Shown here piece by piece: positions 44,862-54,625 of a stretch of DNA of 64,000 nucleotides (position 1 is the first letter of the stretch; each line of letters begins with the position of its first letter). This DNA is from Fulvivirga sp. (GTDB lineage Bacteria > Bacteroidota > Bacteroidia > Cytophagales > Cyclobacteriaceae): the NCBI GenBank assembly GCA_028280565.1, contig JANQLQ010000049.1, forward strand, positions 1-64,000, given 5' to 3'. A program made the position numbers and the translations under genes. Under the pieces are notes generated by a model. That model was not told the DNA's origin. It did no database searches and saw only the letters and a program-made list of their open reading frames with translations.

Positions 44862-45793
44862 GTTTTCAACCTCCCCAGGTCTCTCGTAGAGGATCCTGGA
44901 CAAACGAGCCACAAACCAAAAAATGATAAACTTTTCTCCCTTACAACAGCATGCCGACAACTTTGAGATGTGCATCTTTCGGCTTGCCTGCCATAAAGGA
45001 CTTCCTCTTTTTGAAATAGAGAATTTCTACAATATCGTATGCCCTTGGTTTGATATTATTGAAGTAGGTGGGTTACTTTATTGGATAACACTAAAGTAGC
45101 CTAGACCTTTTACAGGAGACCTTGTGGAGGGTGATGTAAAACATCAAATCACCATTAGGGAACTCACTATTTCTGAGGCACGGGCGCATCACCGGCTCGA
45201 TTATTCGGAAAATATAAAGCAACAAAATGTAAGCTAATTTTACTTAACTATACAAAAGCGACTGGAGGCTGACCTATTAGTATAGTTTTTAGACAAATTA
45301 AGGCAAAAAAAGTGATTTATGTCAGTGTAATATCTGGCCTGCATAAAAAACATTTTTGTTCCCGATCATTGACTAACTTATACTCAGAAACGGTCGCTTA
45401 ACGTGAGCCGACCATTTTATGATTGTATCACCCTAACCCCTAAACCAATGAAAAAAATTATCTTATTGTATACTGCCTGTGGCATCCCGTTCCGGTTAGC
45501 ATAAACCCGCTCAGGCGTATCCACTGCAATCGGTTATTAAAAGATCAAAGACCTGTTGTTTGATTTAACTGGCAGAATACGGGTATTTAAAGATCGGCCA
45601 TCATACTATCCACAGTATTATGTGTGACATATGCTAAATCCCAACATTAGGTTTAAATCCTATGCCACAAGGGTAGCATTTGGACATTCCTAGTTCTGCA
45701 ACCTACGTTAGCTGGATTCAAATTACAGTTGATGAACATAGCAAGTACTGCTCTACTCAAATCACTAAGTGAAACGTATCAAAACACATTAAA
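44862..45793. other. 932-base gap with relics
   Basis: No intact gene. A 59-codon ORF (44922-45101; FSPLQQHADNFEMCIFRLA) is similar in layout to the relic near 38530. At 45448 an ATG opens a signal-peptide-like MKKIILLYTACGIP that stops after 18 codons, probably the head of a dead secreted-protein gene. The rest shows short coding-like fragments only. Confidence 0.45.
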
Positions 45794-46630
45794 ATGAAAA
45801 CTACTTTCACAATCCTATTCAACCTATTTTTTTTAATAGGTGTAACAGCACAGAATAACCCCGTCACATTTGATCCTGGGGAGGCAGCTGGCGGCGATAT
45901 TTTTGGTATTAAAGCTACGGAGACAGGGAACAACACCACTAAATTCCATATCTACAAAAATTTCACGAATGACGCTACAGACCAGGAAAAACTGGTGATC
46001 ACAGCCGATGGCAGCGTAGGAATAGGCACAGCAAACCCCGATGCTACTTTTCATATTTACTCTGCTGGGAACGTGGGGAATGGTAATGTTCTTTCTTCTT
46101 TTATGATCGGTAAAACTAACGGGCCAGGAATACGAGCGATCCAGCAGGCTGTCGATGATGATGTACAATCTCTTTTCTCCAGGGTGAAATCGTCCCAGGT
46201 GTTTACTGATAACAGTTTTGAAGCTATGCGGATACATGCTAATGGCAATGTAGGGATAGGCACTACCAACCCTACTTCAAAACTCTCGGTAAAAGGCCGC
46301 ATTCACGCAGAAGAAGTAAAAGTAGATCTTAATGTTCCCCGTCCAGATTATGTTTTTGAGGAGGATTACGACCTCACCACCTTAGAAAGCCTTCAGAATT
46401 ACATCCGGGAAAACAAACACCTACCGGAAGTTCCTTCAGCCGCCGAAATGAAAGAAAATGGGGTTGATCTCGGGGTGATGAATATGTTGCTGTTGAAAAA
46501 GATTGAGGAACTTACCCTTTACTTAATTGACGAAGCTAACCATCGCAAAGCACAAAAAGCTTTGATCCAGCAACTGCTCCAAAGAATACAAGAATTAGAA
46601 ATCCAACTCGAAAACTACGATAAGCCATGA
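45794..46630 (+). CDS. VGIGT-type secreted fibre-like protein 1
   Basis: A 278-residue exported protein, first of five tandem paralogues. Signal peptide (LFFLIGVTAQ), then beta-rich segments punctuated by DGSVGIGTANP (near 75) and GNVGIGTTNP (near 155), a pattern shared with phage tail-fibre and adhesin stalk repeats. The conserved C-terminal module follows: IHAEEVKVDL, PDYVFEEDYDL, ENKHLPEVPSA, LGVMNMLLLKKIEELTLY. It ends in a Gln/Glu-rich coiled coil. The C-terminal module is common in Bacteroidota and of unknown function. Its stop overlaps the next gene's start (ATGA). Confidence 0.75.
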   Translation: MKTTFTILFNLFFLIGVTAQNNPVTFDPGEAAGGDIFGIKATETGNNTTKFHIYKNFTNDATDQEKLVITADGSVGIGTANPDATFHIYSAGNVGNGNVLSSFMIGKTNGPGIRAIQQAVDDDVQSLFSRVKSSQVFTDNSFEAMRIHANGNVGIGTTNPTSKLSVKGRIHAEEVKVDLNVPRPDYVFEEDYDLTTLESLQNYIRENKHLPEVPSAAEMKENGVDLGVMNMLLLKKIEELTLYLIDEANHRKAQKALIQQLLQRIQELEIQLENYDKP

Positions 46631-47532
46631 AGACGATCTTTTCCTTTCTTGCTTTTTTATGTTGTGTAACGGTAACGGTGCATTCTCAAAATACCTTTCC
46701 AACCTCGGGTAACGTGGGGATTGGTACTCTTAATCCGCAGGTAAAGTTAGATGTCGTTGGGCCGGTACGCTTTAACTTCGGGAGACTTACACATTCAGGT
46801 AATTTGCCGAATGATAACAACGCCACATTTGTAAATACAGCCTCTACTGGATATGGAATTTATTCCAAAGGAGGGGCAGGTACAAGATACTCCTTCCATT
46901 TTGAGAACCAGGAAGGGGTTTCAGTTTTGATTGGCAAAGGAAACGGGAATGTGGGGATAGGTACGGTTAATCCACAAGCCAAGTTAGAAGTAATAGGATC
47001 TGTAAGATTTTCTGGTGCTAGGTTGACACATTCAGGTGATATTCCTAATGACAACAATGCGGTGTTTGTTAATACTTCAGGTTTGGGCTATGGCCTTTAT
47101 TCAAAAGGAGGAATCGATTCGAGATACTCCTTCCATTTTGAAAACCAACAAGGACTATCTGTTTTGTATGGACGAGGTGACGGTAAAATTGGTGTTGGTA
47201 CCACAGCTCCCGATGCTCGGCTCACCGTCAAAGGAGACATCCATGCCGAAGAAGTCCGTGTAGATCTGACAGTCCCCGGTCCGGATTACGTTTTTGAAGA
47301 AGATTACGACCTGCCTACGCTGGAAAGCCTCAAAGAATATGTCCAAGAAAATAAGCATTTACCAGGAACCCCTTCCGCTGCTGAAATGGAGGTAAACGGG
47401 ATTGATCTCGGGGTGATGAATATGCTTTTGCTAAAGAAAGTGGAGGAGCTGACACTTTATGTGATTGAGTTAAAGGAGGAGAACAAGATGCAAAATGAAC
47501 TTATCCAAGAAATGATCTATAACCAAAAATAA
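46627..47532 (+). CDS. VGIGT-type secreted fibre-like protein 2, with internal duplication
   Basis: A 301-residue paralogue. After the signal peptide it holds two successive units of about 80 residues: GNVGIGTLNP, then a matching GNVGIGTVNP. Each contains RLTHSG, PNDNNA and YSFHFENQ. Then comes IGVGTTAPDARLTVKG and the C-terminal module IHAEEVRVDL ... PDYVFEEDYDL ... LGVMNMLLLKKVEELTLY. The internal duplication is visible in DNA as well as protein. Ends in a short coil. Overlaps gene 1 by 4 bases and is 1 base from gene 3. Confidence 0.75.
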   Translation: MKTIFSFLAFLCCVTVTVHSQNTFPTSGNVGIGTLNPQVKLDVVGPVRFNFGRLTHSGNLPNDNNATFVNTASTGYGIYSKGGAGTRYSFHFENQEGVSVLIGKGNGNVGIGTVNPQAKLEVIGSVRFSGARLTHSGDIPNDNNAVFVNTSGLGYGLYSKGGIDSRYSFHFENQQGLSVLYGRGDGKIGVGTTAPDARLTVKGDIHAEEVRVDLTVPGPDYVFEEDYDLPTLESLKEYVQENKHLPGTPSAAEMEVNGIDLGVMNMLLLKKVEELTLYVIELKEENKMQNELIQEMIYNQK

Positions 47533-47533
47533 A

Positions 47534-48568
47534 ATGAAGAGAACACTTACCATTTGCTTAGCCATGTGCCTTAGCTACCTCTCTTTTTCTCAATGGAATG
47601 GAGGGACTGGCCCTAACCAAATTGATGGACTGATCGAACGAAATGGAAATGTAAAAGCCAATAACCTCTTTTTTGGAAAATATGGTGGTTCCATACTTGG
47701 CAATCCTGATCCTTTCGCGATTTATTCAGATGCGATCAGTGCTGAACAAGACCTTTTGCTTTTTGGGAATCATGACGCCGTTTTGCATCTAAGGGTTTGG
47801 GATGGAGACCTTAAGATAGGCTCCAGTCCAAATGCAATAATTCATAATGATGGATCTGCTTTTTTCAATGGAAAACTTGGGATTGCAACTTCTAATCCAG
47901 TGGAAAGACTTGATCTAGGCTTAGATTCCAAAATAAACATCAAGATCGGTCGATGGGCTTCAGTGGGAGTTACCGGTAGCGGCATTGCGACAATAATCGG
48001 CAATAACGCAAAAGCCAGTACTACCCTAGATAACACCATGGAATTCATGACAACTACTGTTGATGGTGCTAAGGCTATAAAAATGCAATATAATGAAGGG
48101 ATATCCTTTCACACCTACAGGGGTAGTGTTACATCCGGGCAGGCTTTTGATGGTTATGAAAGGATGAGAATAAACAATAACGGTAACGTTCTTATTGGCA
48201 AAACCTCTCAAGCTAACCCGGCCTACAGGCTGGACATAGCCGGCTCGGTGAGAGCCAACGAAATTGTGGTCAATACCACGGGGGCAGACTATGTCTTTAA
48301 AGCAGATTACACACGGAAAAGCTTAAGGGAGGTTGAAAGCTTTATCCAGGAGAACGGTCACCTGCCGGGTATCCCTTCGGCCGAAGAAATGCAAGAAAGT
48401 GGGATGGCTGTGGGAGAACTGAATACCAAGCTGTTGGAGAAGATTGAAGAGTTAACATTGTATGTGATCGAGTTAGAGAGAGAAAACTCTGCTTTAAAAG
48501 AAAACCTATTTAAAATCGATGAATTAGCCAATAGGTTAAAGTCTCTCGAAAATGCTCTTAACGAGTGA
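47534..48568 (+). CDS. VGIGT-type secreted fibre-like protein 3, divergent
   Basis: A 344-residue paralogue with signal peptide (YLSFSQ). It is the most divergent: the stalk repeats read GKLGIATSNPVERLDLG and GNVLIGKTSQANPAYRLDIAG. Its C-terminal module is VRANEIVVNTTGADYVF, ENGHLPGIPSAEEM and VGELNTKLLEKIEELTLY rather than LGVMNMLLLKK. The long terminal coiled coil (about 300-344) suggests oligomerisation. A 209-base gap follows; the 63-residue track ORF there is not convincing. Confidence 0.72.
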   Translation: MKRTLTICLAMCLSYLSFSQWNGGTGPNQIDGLIERNGNVKANNLFFGKYGGSILGNPDPFAIYSDAISAEQDLLLFGNHDAVLHLRVWDGDLKIGSSPNAIIHNDGSAFFNGKLGIATSNPVERLDLGLDSKINIKIGRWASVGVTGSGIATIIGNNAKASTTLDNTMEFMTTTVDGAKAIKMQYNEGISFHTYRGSVTSGQAFDGYERMRINNNGNVLIGKTSQANPAYRLDIAGSVRANEIVVNTTGADYVFKADYTRKSLREVESFIQENGHLPGIPSAEEMQESGMAVGELNTKLLEKIEELTLYVIELERENSALKENLFKIDELANRLKSLENALNE

Positions 48569-48777
48569 ACCTGGTTTTTGTGTTAGGGCCTTACTCCCCA
48601 GCGGTTATAAGACACCCACTTTCATCGATTGATATCCATCGTGAATCAAAGTGTAAAAAAACTGCCTTGATCAATCGTAAACATTCAGCAAGTAGCCTGG
48701 ATGAGTATGACCGACTTGAATTGACAGTTAAATGTCTATACAATAGTAAATTTTAAAGTAGTCAAAATCCCTTTATC

Positions 48778-49791
48778 ATGAAAAAAGCTGTAGTTGTAAT
48801 ATTCTTATCCTTTTGGTCAACATTAGCATTTACTCAAAACACATTCCCTTCTTCCGGCAATGTAGGGATCGGTACCTCTACACCCGGGGCGCTCTTGGAT
48901 ATAAGCTCACCCGGTGACGGGGCAGACTTGTTAAGGTTTGCGATAGATCGTCCTTGGGTCTTTCGTCAGCAAGGCTCAGGTGCGACAACAAGCTTGGTCC
49001 TTAAGTCGCTGAATGCTGATAAATTCTTTATTATCAAAGATGACCTGGATCACGATGTTTTTCGTATCCAGTCCACCGAAGGTTCTGCCTTTTTCAAAGG
49101 TAATATGGGCATAGGGCAGTTAAATGCCACTACCAAGTTAGAGGTGCGCGAATCAAAAAGCTTGGCGGACATTAATGCCAATAACGTAGTAGATGTTTTG
49201 AAAGTGAACTTATCCATCCAGGATGGTTTTGTCCCTGGTGATGCAGAGAATAGGATTGTTTTTGATCACCAACAGTGGGGCAGTGGAGGTTCACGTACTT
49301 TTTCTGCCATTGGCTCCGCAAAAGAGGCGGATTCCGGGGGGCTTTATGGTGGCGGACGTCTTGTTTTCTACACCTTGGCAGGGGACCCGGGAGGGCAAAC
49401 TGGCCCGGGCATGTCAGAAAGGATGCGGATCAATAGGGAAGGAAATGTAAGCATCGGTACCCCTTCGGCTGATGCGAAACTGACCGTAAAAGGTGACATC
49501 CACGCCGAAGAAGTCCGCGTGGACCTCACTGTACCTGGCCCGGATTATGTTTTTGAAGAAGACTATGATCTACCCACATTAAAGAGCCTTCAAAGCTATA
49601 TCCAGGAAAATAAGCATTTGCCGGAGGTGCCCCCAGCGCGTACGATGGAGGAGAGTGGGATCGACTTAGGGGTAATGAACATGCTGTTACTCAAGAAAGT
49701 AGAGGAACTAACACTGCATTTGATCCAACAAAATGAAAACATGGAGAGAATGCAAGATGAGATTGATGAACTAAAAAAAGCTAAAAAATGA
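48778..49791 (+). CDS. VGIGT-type secreted fibre-like protein 4
   Basis: A 337-residue paralogue. The signal peptide ends AFTQN, then SSGNVGIGTSTPGALLDI, a beta-rich middle with a Gly-rich stretch (GLYGGGRLVFYTLAG), GNVSIGTPSADAKLTVKG, and the C-terminal module with IHAEEVRVDLTVPGPDYVF and LGVMNMLLLKKVEELTL. The final coil is MERMQDEIDELKKAKK. The module is almost identical in protein to that of genes 2 and 5, while the DNA differs mostly at third codon positions. Overlaps the next gene by 4 bases (ATGA). Confidence 0.75.
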   Translation: MKKAVVVIFLSFWSTLAFTQNTFPSSGNVGIGTSTPGALLDISSPGDGADLLRFAIDRPWVFRQQGSGATTSLVLKSLNADKFFIIKDDLDHDVFRIQSTEGSAFFKGNMGIGQLNATTKLEVRESKSLADINANNVVDVLKVNLSIQDGFVPGDAENRIVFDHQQWGSGGSRTFSAIGSAKEADSGGLYGGGRLVFYTLAGDPGGQTGPGMSERMRINREGNVSIGTPSADAKLTVKGDIHAEEVRVDLTVPGPDYVFEEDYDLPTLKSLQSYIQENKHLPEVPPARTMEESGIDLGVMNMLLLKKVEELTLHLIQQNENMERMQDEIDELKKAKK

Positions 49792-50786
49792 AACCAATCG
49801 CTATTTTACCGATCCTAATTTGTTCATTTACCGGGTTATTTGGACAACAAGGTACTATCATATTTAACAATTCTGCCACGCCAGGTCTAAACTCCATCGG
49901 GCCATTCGATGCCAACAAGAGTCTTCGTCTCAATGGCGAAAGGAATATTGAACTGGTGATCAACGAAGAAAATCAATACGGGGATGCTGCACTGAACATC
50001 TGGAAAGACGGTATAGGAACGGTCCCGTTTTTCAGGGTGCAAAACGATGGAAGGGTCGGGATCGGTACGGCCACACCTTCTCAAAGATTAGAGATATTTA
50101 ATCAATCCCCCTTTAATATGAATGAGGGTAGTGAATTCCAGGATCACATCTCCCTGCATTCGGTTGAACATGGTCAAGGAAGTTTTTTTGGAGGGATAAC
50201 GTGGAGGTCAGCGGCCGGCCGGCGTCGCGCCGCTATTGCAGCTACGCGTGAACATCCGGATGCCGATTTCATTGGCCTGGCCTTTTTTACACGAGGAACG
50301 GACGGCCCAGGGCCTATGTATGAAAGTATGAGGATCACAAGGAATGGCGCCGTTGGGATCGGTACTACTGCTCCCGATGCTACGCTTGCCGTAAAAGGCG
50401 ATATCCACGCCGAAGAAGTACGAGTGGATCTTAATGTACCCGGTCCTGATTATGTTTTCGAGGAAGATTATGACTTGCCTTCTCTTAGCAGCGTTCAAAA
50501 CCATATTCGTAAATACAGACATCTCCCAGGAATCCCTCCGGCAAAAGTAATGGAAGCAAACGGGATAGAGGTGGGTAAAATGAATATGCTGCTCTTAAAA
50601 AAAGTTGAAGAGCTCACTTTGTATGTCATACAGCAGGAGGGAAAGATCACCGAGTTGAGAGAAGGGCAAAATTCAAAAGAGAAAGACTTAGAAGTTAAAA
50701 TCAATAGACTCATGCTTCAGCAAGGGGAATTATTAGAAAGGCTGGAGGCCCAAGGTCGAAGGATAAAAGAACTAAGTAGCAATTAA
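49788..50786 (+). CDS. VGIGT-type secreted fibre-like protein 5
   Basis: A 332-residue paralogue, last of the tandem set. Signal peptide (LICSFTGLFGQ), stalk motifs GRVGIGTATPSQRLEI and GAVGIGTTAPDATLAVKG, and the C-terminal module IHAEEVRVDLNVPGPDYVF with VGKMNMLLLKKVEELTLY. A long terminal coiled coil (about 275-330) ends LLERLEAQGRRIKELSSN. No T9SS sorting domain or lipobox is visible in any of the five, so the anchoring route is unknown. Confidence 0.75.
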   Translation: MKPIAILPILICSFTGLFGQQGTIIFNNSATPGLNSIGPFDANKSLRLNGERNIELVINEENQYGDAALNIWKDGIGTVPFFRVQNDGRVGIGTATPSQRLEIFNQSPFNMNEGSEFQDHISLHSVEHGQGSFFGGITWRSAAGRRRAAIAATREHPDADFIGLAFFTRGTDGPGPMYESMRITRNGAVGIGTTAPDATLAVKGDIHAEEVRVDLNVPGPDYVFEEDYDLPSLSSVQNHIRKYRHLPGIPPAKVMEANGIEVGKMNMLLLKKVEELTLYVIQQEGKITELREGQNSKEKDLEVKINRLMLQQGELLERLEAQGRRIKELSSN

Positions 50787-50869
50787 TGTGTATATACACG
50801 TGAGTTGTTAGATCCTCGGATTTTAAATTTTAAAACACAATCAAACATTTCAACCACCCGAATTTTAAG

Positions 50870-52081
50870 ATGATGAAAAGTTTAATAAGTATTACTGTAA
50901 TCTTTGTTGTTCTACATACCATGGTGTATGGGGTAGACGTCGAATTTACCATTAAGAATAATGTCGGTGATCCAATCATTATTAATTCTGACAAAACATT
51001 TTCTGCCGAGATCATATTGAAATCAACACGCTCTACGCCCCATGGACAACTGGAGATATTCTTAAGGAATCCGGATGGAAACGCCGAAAGAGTATACTAT
51101 TGCGGTGGGAGCCTTTGTGTAAGAGCCGAGAACTGGATATGGGCAGACAATTTAAGTTCGTATGTTTTTTTGGCGGAAAATATATCGTTTGATGTAGAGA
51201 CAGCGATACATCAGCAGGGTTATGGCCAGCTATTTGCCAGGTTTAGGACAAGCTCAGGGACAAATCATAACAGCGAATCCTATGAAACATTGAAAGATAC
51301 CGTCAAACCGCTTCCTGTAAGTAATTTGAGGGGAGATGAAATCACGAGTAACAGCTTTACTTTACGATGGAACACGGGTGCGGATAATGTCGGTGTTGAG
51401 GGATATAGGATTTTCCAGGGAAGTGCTAAAGTCGGTGAAACGGCGAGTAATTTCTTAGCGCTTAGTGACCTTACAAGCTGTACCTCGTACACGCTTTCCG
51501 TGGAATCCTATGATAAGGTGGGCAATGTATCTTCTAGGTCCACCACCACGGTACAGACCACCTCCGGTCAGCCACAAACGGTAGTTTTAAACACAGATAG
51601 AACAAATGATGTCACCTTAAGCGTAGAAGCAATAACCCAGGTGACGCTAGTGAACGGTTTTGTTTTCAAAGCAGCGTCCAGTTCACATTCCTTTTCAGCA
51701 AGGATAGTGAGTGATGCGTGCCAATCGGCATCTCCAGGTCGCCTGGCATATTTTGGCGATATTAATCGAGAGCCAATAGAAGATGACCAGGGTGCCGAAA
51801 CTGTTACTGAACCTGGAGTATTGGGTAATCCCTGGGGTGAAACGAGTTTTCATATTTATCCTAATCCTACCCATCGTTACTTAAACATAGCCTGTAATGA
51901 AAATGGATTTTTCAAGGTGGTGGTGATCTCACAAACGGGTGTGATCGCTAAAGAGTTCGATGCCTTTGGACGTTTGTTTACCCTCGATGTATCTGCTCTC
52001 AAAAATGGAGTCTATTGGGTAAAAGTGATAAAACCGGGGCATAACAGTGCTGAGGTTTTTAAGCTTGCTGTCAACCATTAG
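50870..52081 (+). CDS. Fibronectin-III protein with T9SS C-terminal sorting domain
   Basis: A 403-residue exported protein. Signal peptide (to about 22), a beta-sandwich N-terminal part, then a fibronectin type III domain (about 145-235: LRWNTGADNVGVEGYRIFQ, SCTSYTLSVESYD). The C-terminal 75 residues (FHIYPNPTHRYLNI ... GVYWVKVIKPG) form a type A T9SS sorting domain. It should be exported across the outer membrane by the type IX system and displayed or released. It follows the VGIGT genes by 83 bases, so it may be their functional partner. Confidence 0.82.
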   Translation: MMKSLISITVIFVVLHTMVYGVDVEFTIKNNVGDPIIINSDKTFSAEIILKSTRSTPHGQLEIFLRNPDGNAERVYYCGGSLCVRAENWIWADNLSSYVFLAENISFDVETAIHQQGYGQLFARFRTSSGTNHNSESYETLKDTVKPLPVSNLRGDEITSNSFTLRWNTGADNVGVEGYRIFQGSAKVGETASNFLALSDLTSCTSYTLSVESYDKVGNVSSRSTTTVQTTSGQPQTVVLNTDRTNDVTLSVEAITQVTLVNGFVFKAASSSHSFSARIVSDACQSASPGRLAYFGDINREPIEDDQGAETVTEPGVLGNPWGETSFHIYPNPTHRYLNIACNENGFFKVVVISQTGVIAKEFDAFGRLFTLDVSALKNGVYWVKVIKPGHNSAEVFKLAVNH

Positions 52082-52269
52082 ATGACTCAATATGACTTTT
52101 ATTCTTCACATAACCCTACAGGTGTTCCCCATTCGTGAAATTAGGGTACGCTAAGGAGCCTTAGAATGGAGGGGGGAAGCCTGAGATCTTTAAGGCCTTG
52201 GCACTGAAAAAACGTTCTGCCATGTGGAAAAACTTATCTATCTTAGCAAGCTAATAGCGAAAAAAGTAG

Positions 52270-53382
52270 ATGAAAAAAGCGCTTATTACAGGTATTACCG
52301 GTCAAGATGGGGCTTATTTGGCAGAGTTCTTACTCAATAAGGGGTATGAAGTACATGGCATAAAAAGGAGAAGCTCCCTGTTCAATACGGACAGGATCGA
52401 CCATTTGTACCAAGATCCCCATGAACAGGATTTGAGGTTAAAATTACACTATGGAGACCTCACGGATTCAGCCAATATTATCCGGATTATCCAAGAGGTG
52501 CAACCGGATGAGATCTATAACTTGGGGGCCATGTCACATGTAAAAGTCAGCTTCGATGCCCCGGAATATACAGCGAATGTCGACGGTTTGGGTACGCTAC
52601 GCATTTTAGAAGCAGTGCGTTTGCTAGGATTGACCCAGAAAACAAAAATATATCAAGCGAGTACCTCGGAGCTCTACGGGCTAGTGCAGGAAGTGCCGCA
52701 AAAGGAAACGACACCCTTTTATCCTAGGTCGCCTTATGCTGCAGCTAAGCTCTACGGCTATTGGATCACCGTAAACTACAGGGAGGCTTACGGCATGTTC
52801 GCTACAAACGGTATACTTTTCAACCACGAGTCCCCATTGAGAGGCGAGACTTTCGTTACCCGGAAGATCACTCGTGCCGCGGCTCGAATTGCGCTGGGAC
52901 TTCAAGACACCCTATACCTCGGGAACCTGGACGCTAAAAGAGACTGGGGTCATGCCAAGGACTATGTAGAAGCGATGTGGCTCATCCTCCAACAAAAGGA
53001 ACCAGAAGACTTTGTCATAGCTACAGGTATAACAACGACAGTAAGAGAATTTGTACTCAAAGTTTTTACTGCATTGGGGATAGCCCTGGAGTTTGAAGGC
53101 AAAGAAGATAACGAGATCGCTCGTGTGGCTGGGTTTACAGATCCTGCTTTTAAGGTGAAAGAAGGACAAGTAGTAGTAAAAGTGGATCCCACCTATTACA
53201 GGCCTACCGAGGTAGACTTGCTGATCGGGGACCCGACTAAAGCAAAAGAAAAGTTAGGCTGGCAACCCAAGTATAACTTGGACCAACTGGTAGAAGATAT
53301 GGTCCGAGCTGACATTGAGCTATTTAAAAAAGACCAATATCTCCACGAAGGAGGCCATAAGATCCTGAATTATCACGAATAG
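52270..53382 (+). CDS. gmd: GDP-mannose 4,6-dehydratase
   Basis: A 370-residue dehydratase, first step from GDP-mannose to GDP-L-fucose. [15 protein letters not shown] binds NADP; STSELYG and [10 protein letters not shown] hold the catalytic Thr/Ser, Glu, Tyr and Lys; [16 protein letters not shown] is diagnostic. Resumes the sugar-nucleotide genes after the accessory insert, 188 bases after the FnIII gene. Its TAG overlaps the fcl GTG by one base. Confidence 0.95.
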   Translation: MKKALITGITGQDGAYLAEFLLNKGYEVHGIKRRSSLFNTDRIDHLYQDPHEQDLRLKLHYGDLTDSANIIRIIQEVQPDEIYNLGAMSHVKVSFDAPEYTANVDGLGTLRILEAVRLLGLTQKTKIYQASTSELYGLVQEVPQKETTPFYPRSPYAAAKLYGYWITVNYREAYGMFATNGILFNHESPLRGETFVTRKITRAAARIALGLQDTLYLGNLDAKRDWGHAKDYVEAMWLILQQKEPEDFVIATGITTTVREFVLKVFTALGIALEFEGKEDNEIARVAGFTDPAFKVKEGQVVVKVDPTYYRPTEVDLLIGDPTKAKEKLGWQPKYNLDQLVEDMVRADIELFKKDQYLHEGGHKILNYHE

Positions 53383-54320
53383 TGAATAAAAACGCTAAAA
53401 TATACATTGCCGGTCATAAGGGTATGGTGGGCTCAGCCATTTTGAGAAGGCTGCAAAAAGAAGGTTTTGAAAATTTTGTTCTTCGGTCTTCCAAAGAGCT
53501 GGATTTAAGGGTACAACAAGACGTTGAAAACTTCTTTAAGGAAGAAAAGCCGGAATACGTTTTCCTAGCTGCTGCCAAAGTCGGGGGTATCCTTGCTAAC
53601 AATACTTATCGTGCGGAATTCTTGTATGATAACTTAATGATCCAAAACAATGTAATCCACCAGGCCTATGTTAACGGAGTAAAAAAGCTACTGTTCCTTG
53701 GGTCGTCTTGCATTTATCCCAAGCATGCTCCCCAACCCTTAAAAGAAGAGTACCTACTAACAGGGGAATTAGAGCCTACCAATGAGCCCTACGCCATAGC
53801 CAAAATTGCAGGTATAAAGATGTGCGACGCTTACCGGGATCAATATGGCTGTAATTTTATTTCCGCCATGCCTACTAATTTGTATGGCCCGAATGATAAT
53901 TATGATCTTAAAACTTCCCATGTGCTGCCGGCTCTAATACGGAAGTTCCATGAGGCCAAGGTAGAAAATAAGCCTTTCGTGGAGGTTTGGGGAACGGGTT
54001 CGCCGAGGCGGGAGTTTATGCATGTGGATGATTTGGCGGGTGCTTGTTTGTTTCTGATGGAGAATTATAATGAACCGGGGTTTGTGAATGTAGGTACGGG
54101 GGTAGATGTGACGATCAAGGAGTTAGCGGAGATGATCAGGGATATTGTTGGGTATGTGGGGAAAATCCAGTGGGATACTTCTAAACCGGATGGGACACCT
54201 AGGAAGTTGATGGATGTTTCATTGTTAGGCAAAATGGAATGGGAAAGCAGGATTGATCTGGAAGAAGGTTTGAGGTTAGAAATAGAGAGTTTAGCCTCAA
54301 TTTTGAAACATGAAGTTTAG
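53382..54320 (+). CDS. fcl: GDP-L-fucose synthase
   Basis: A 312-residue epimerase-reductase that completes GDP-L-fucose. [10 protein letters not shown] binds NADP(H); [13 protein letters not shown] and YAIAKIAG form the active site; [10 protein letters not shown] is typical. The start is GTG, sharing one base with the gmd stop. The 305 bases downstream contain no recognisable gene. Confidence 0.94.
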   Translation: MNKNAKIYIAGHKGMVGSAILRRLQKEGFENFVLRSSKELDLRVQQDVENFFKEEKPEYVFLAAAKVGGILANNTYRAEFLYDNLMIQNNVIHQAYVNGVKKLLFLGSSCIYPKHAPQPLKEEYLLTGELEPTNEPYAIAKIAGIKMCDAYRDQYGCNFISAMPTNLYGPNDNYDLKTSHVLPALIRKFHEAKVENKPFVEVWGTGSPRREFMHVDDLAGACLFLMENYNEPGFVNVGTGVDVTIKELAEMIRDIVGYVGKIQWDTSKPDGTPRKLMDVSLLGKMEWESRIDLEEGLRLEIESLASILKHEV

Positions 54321-54625
54321 TCCCTTCATCCAATAAATTATAGGTAAGATCTTTTAAAAATCGAGAATAACCTTTCCTGAGATCTGTTGTACTTCGAATC
54401 TTTGTTAAGCTTTAATCGCAGTTTTTGTATACCAGTATTAGGAAGTGGATCTTAAACCATAAGCTAGATAGAATGTGCCCTTACATTAGTTGGGGAGAAT
54501 CTTTTTTGAGTGAAATTAATGATGTACCAAAGACGCAAAGGAATTATCATTTACCGATCTAATTATTGAAGTTGAGAAGAAGTAGTTAAGAATACTTAAA
54601 ATTGAAATAATCCATATAAAGTGGT
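54321..54625. other. 305-base gap between fcl and the methyltransferase gene
   Basis: AT-rich and without any ORF of note. It marks the change from the moderately balanced base composition of gmd-fcl to the AT-rich assembly genes that follow. I see nothing else in it. Confidence 0.6.

Noticed and set aside
48565-48756. 63-aa ORF between VGIGT genes 3 and 4
   Set aside because: GTG start inside the previous gene's end, no signal peptide, no similarity to the array; most likely chance.
45794-50786. Prophage tail-fibre operon
   Set aside because: Stalk repeats resemble tail fibres, but each protein has its own Sec signal peptide and no phage structural, lysis or integrase genes are nearby.
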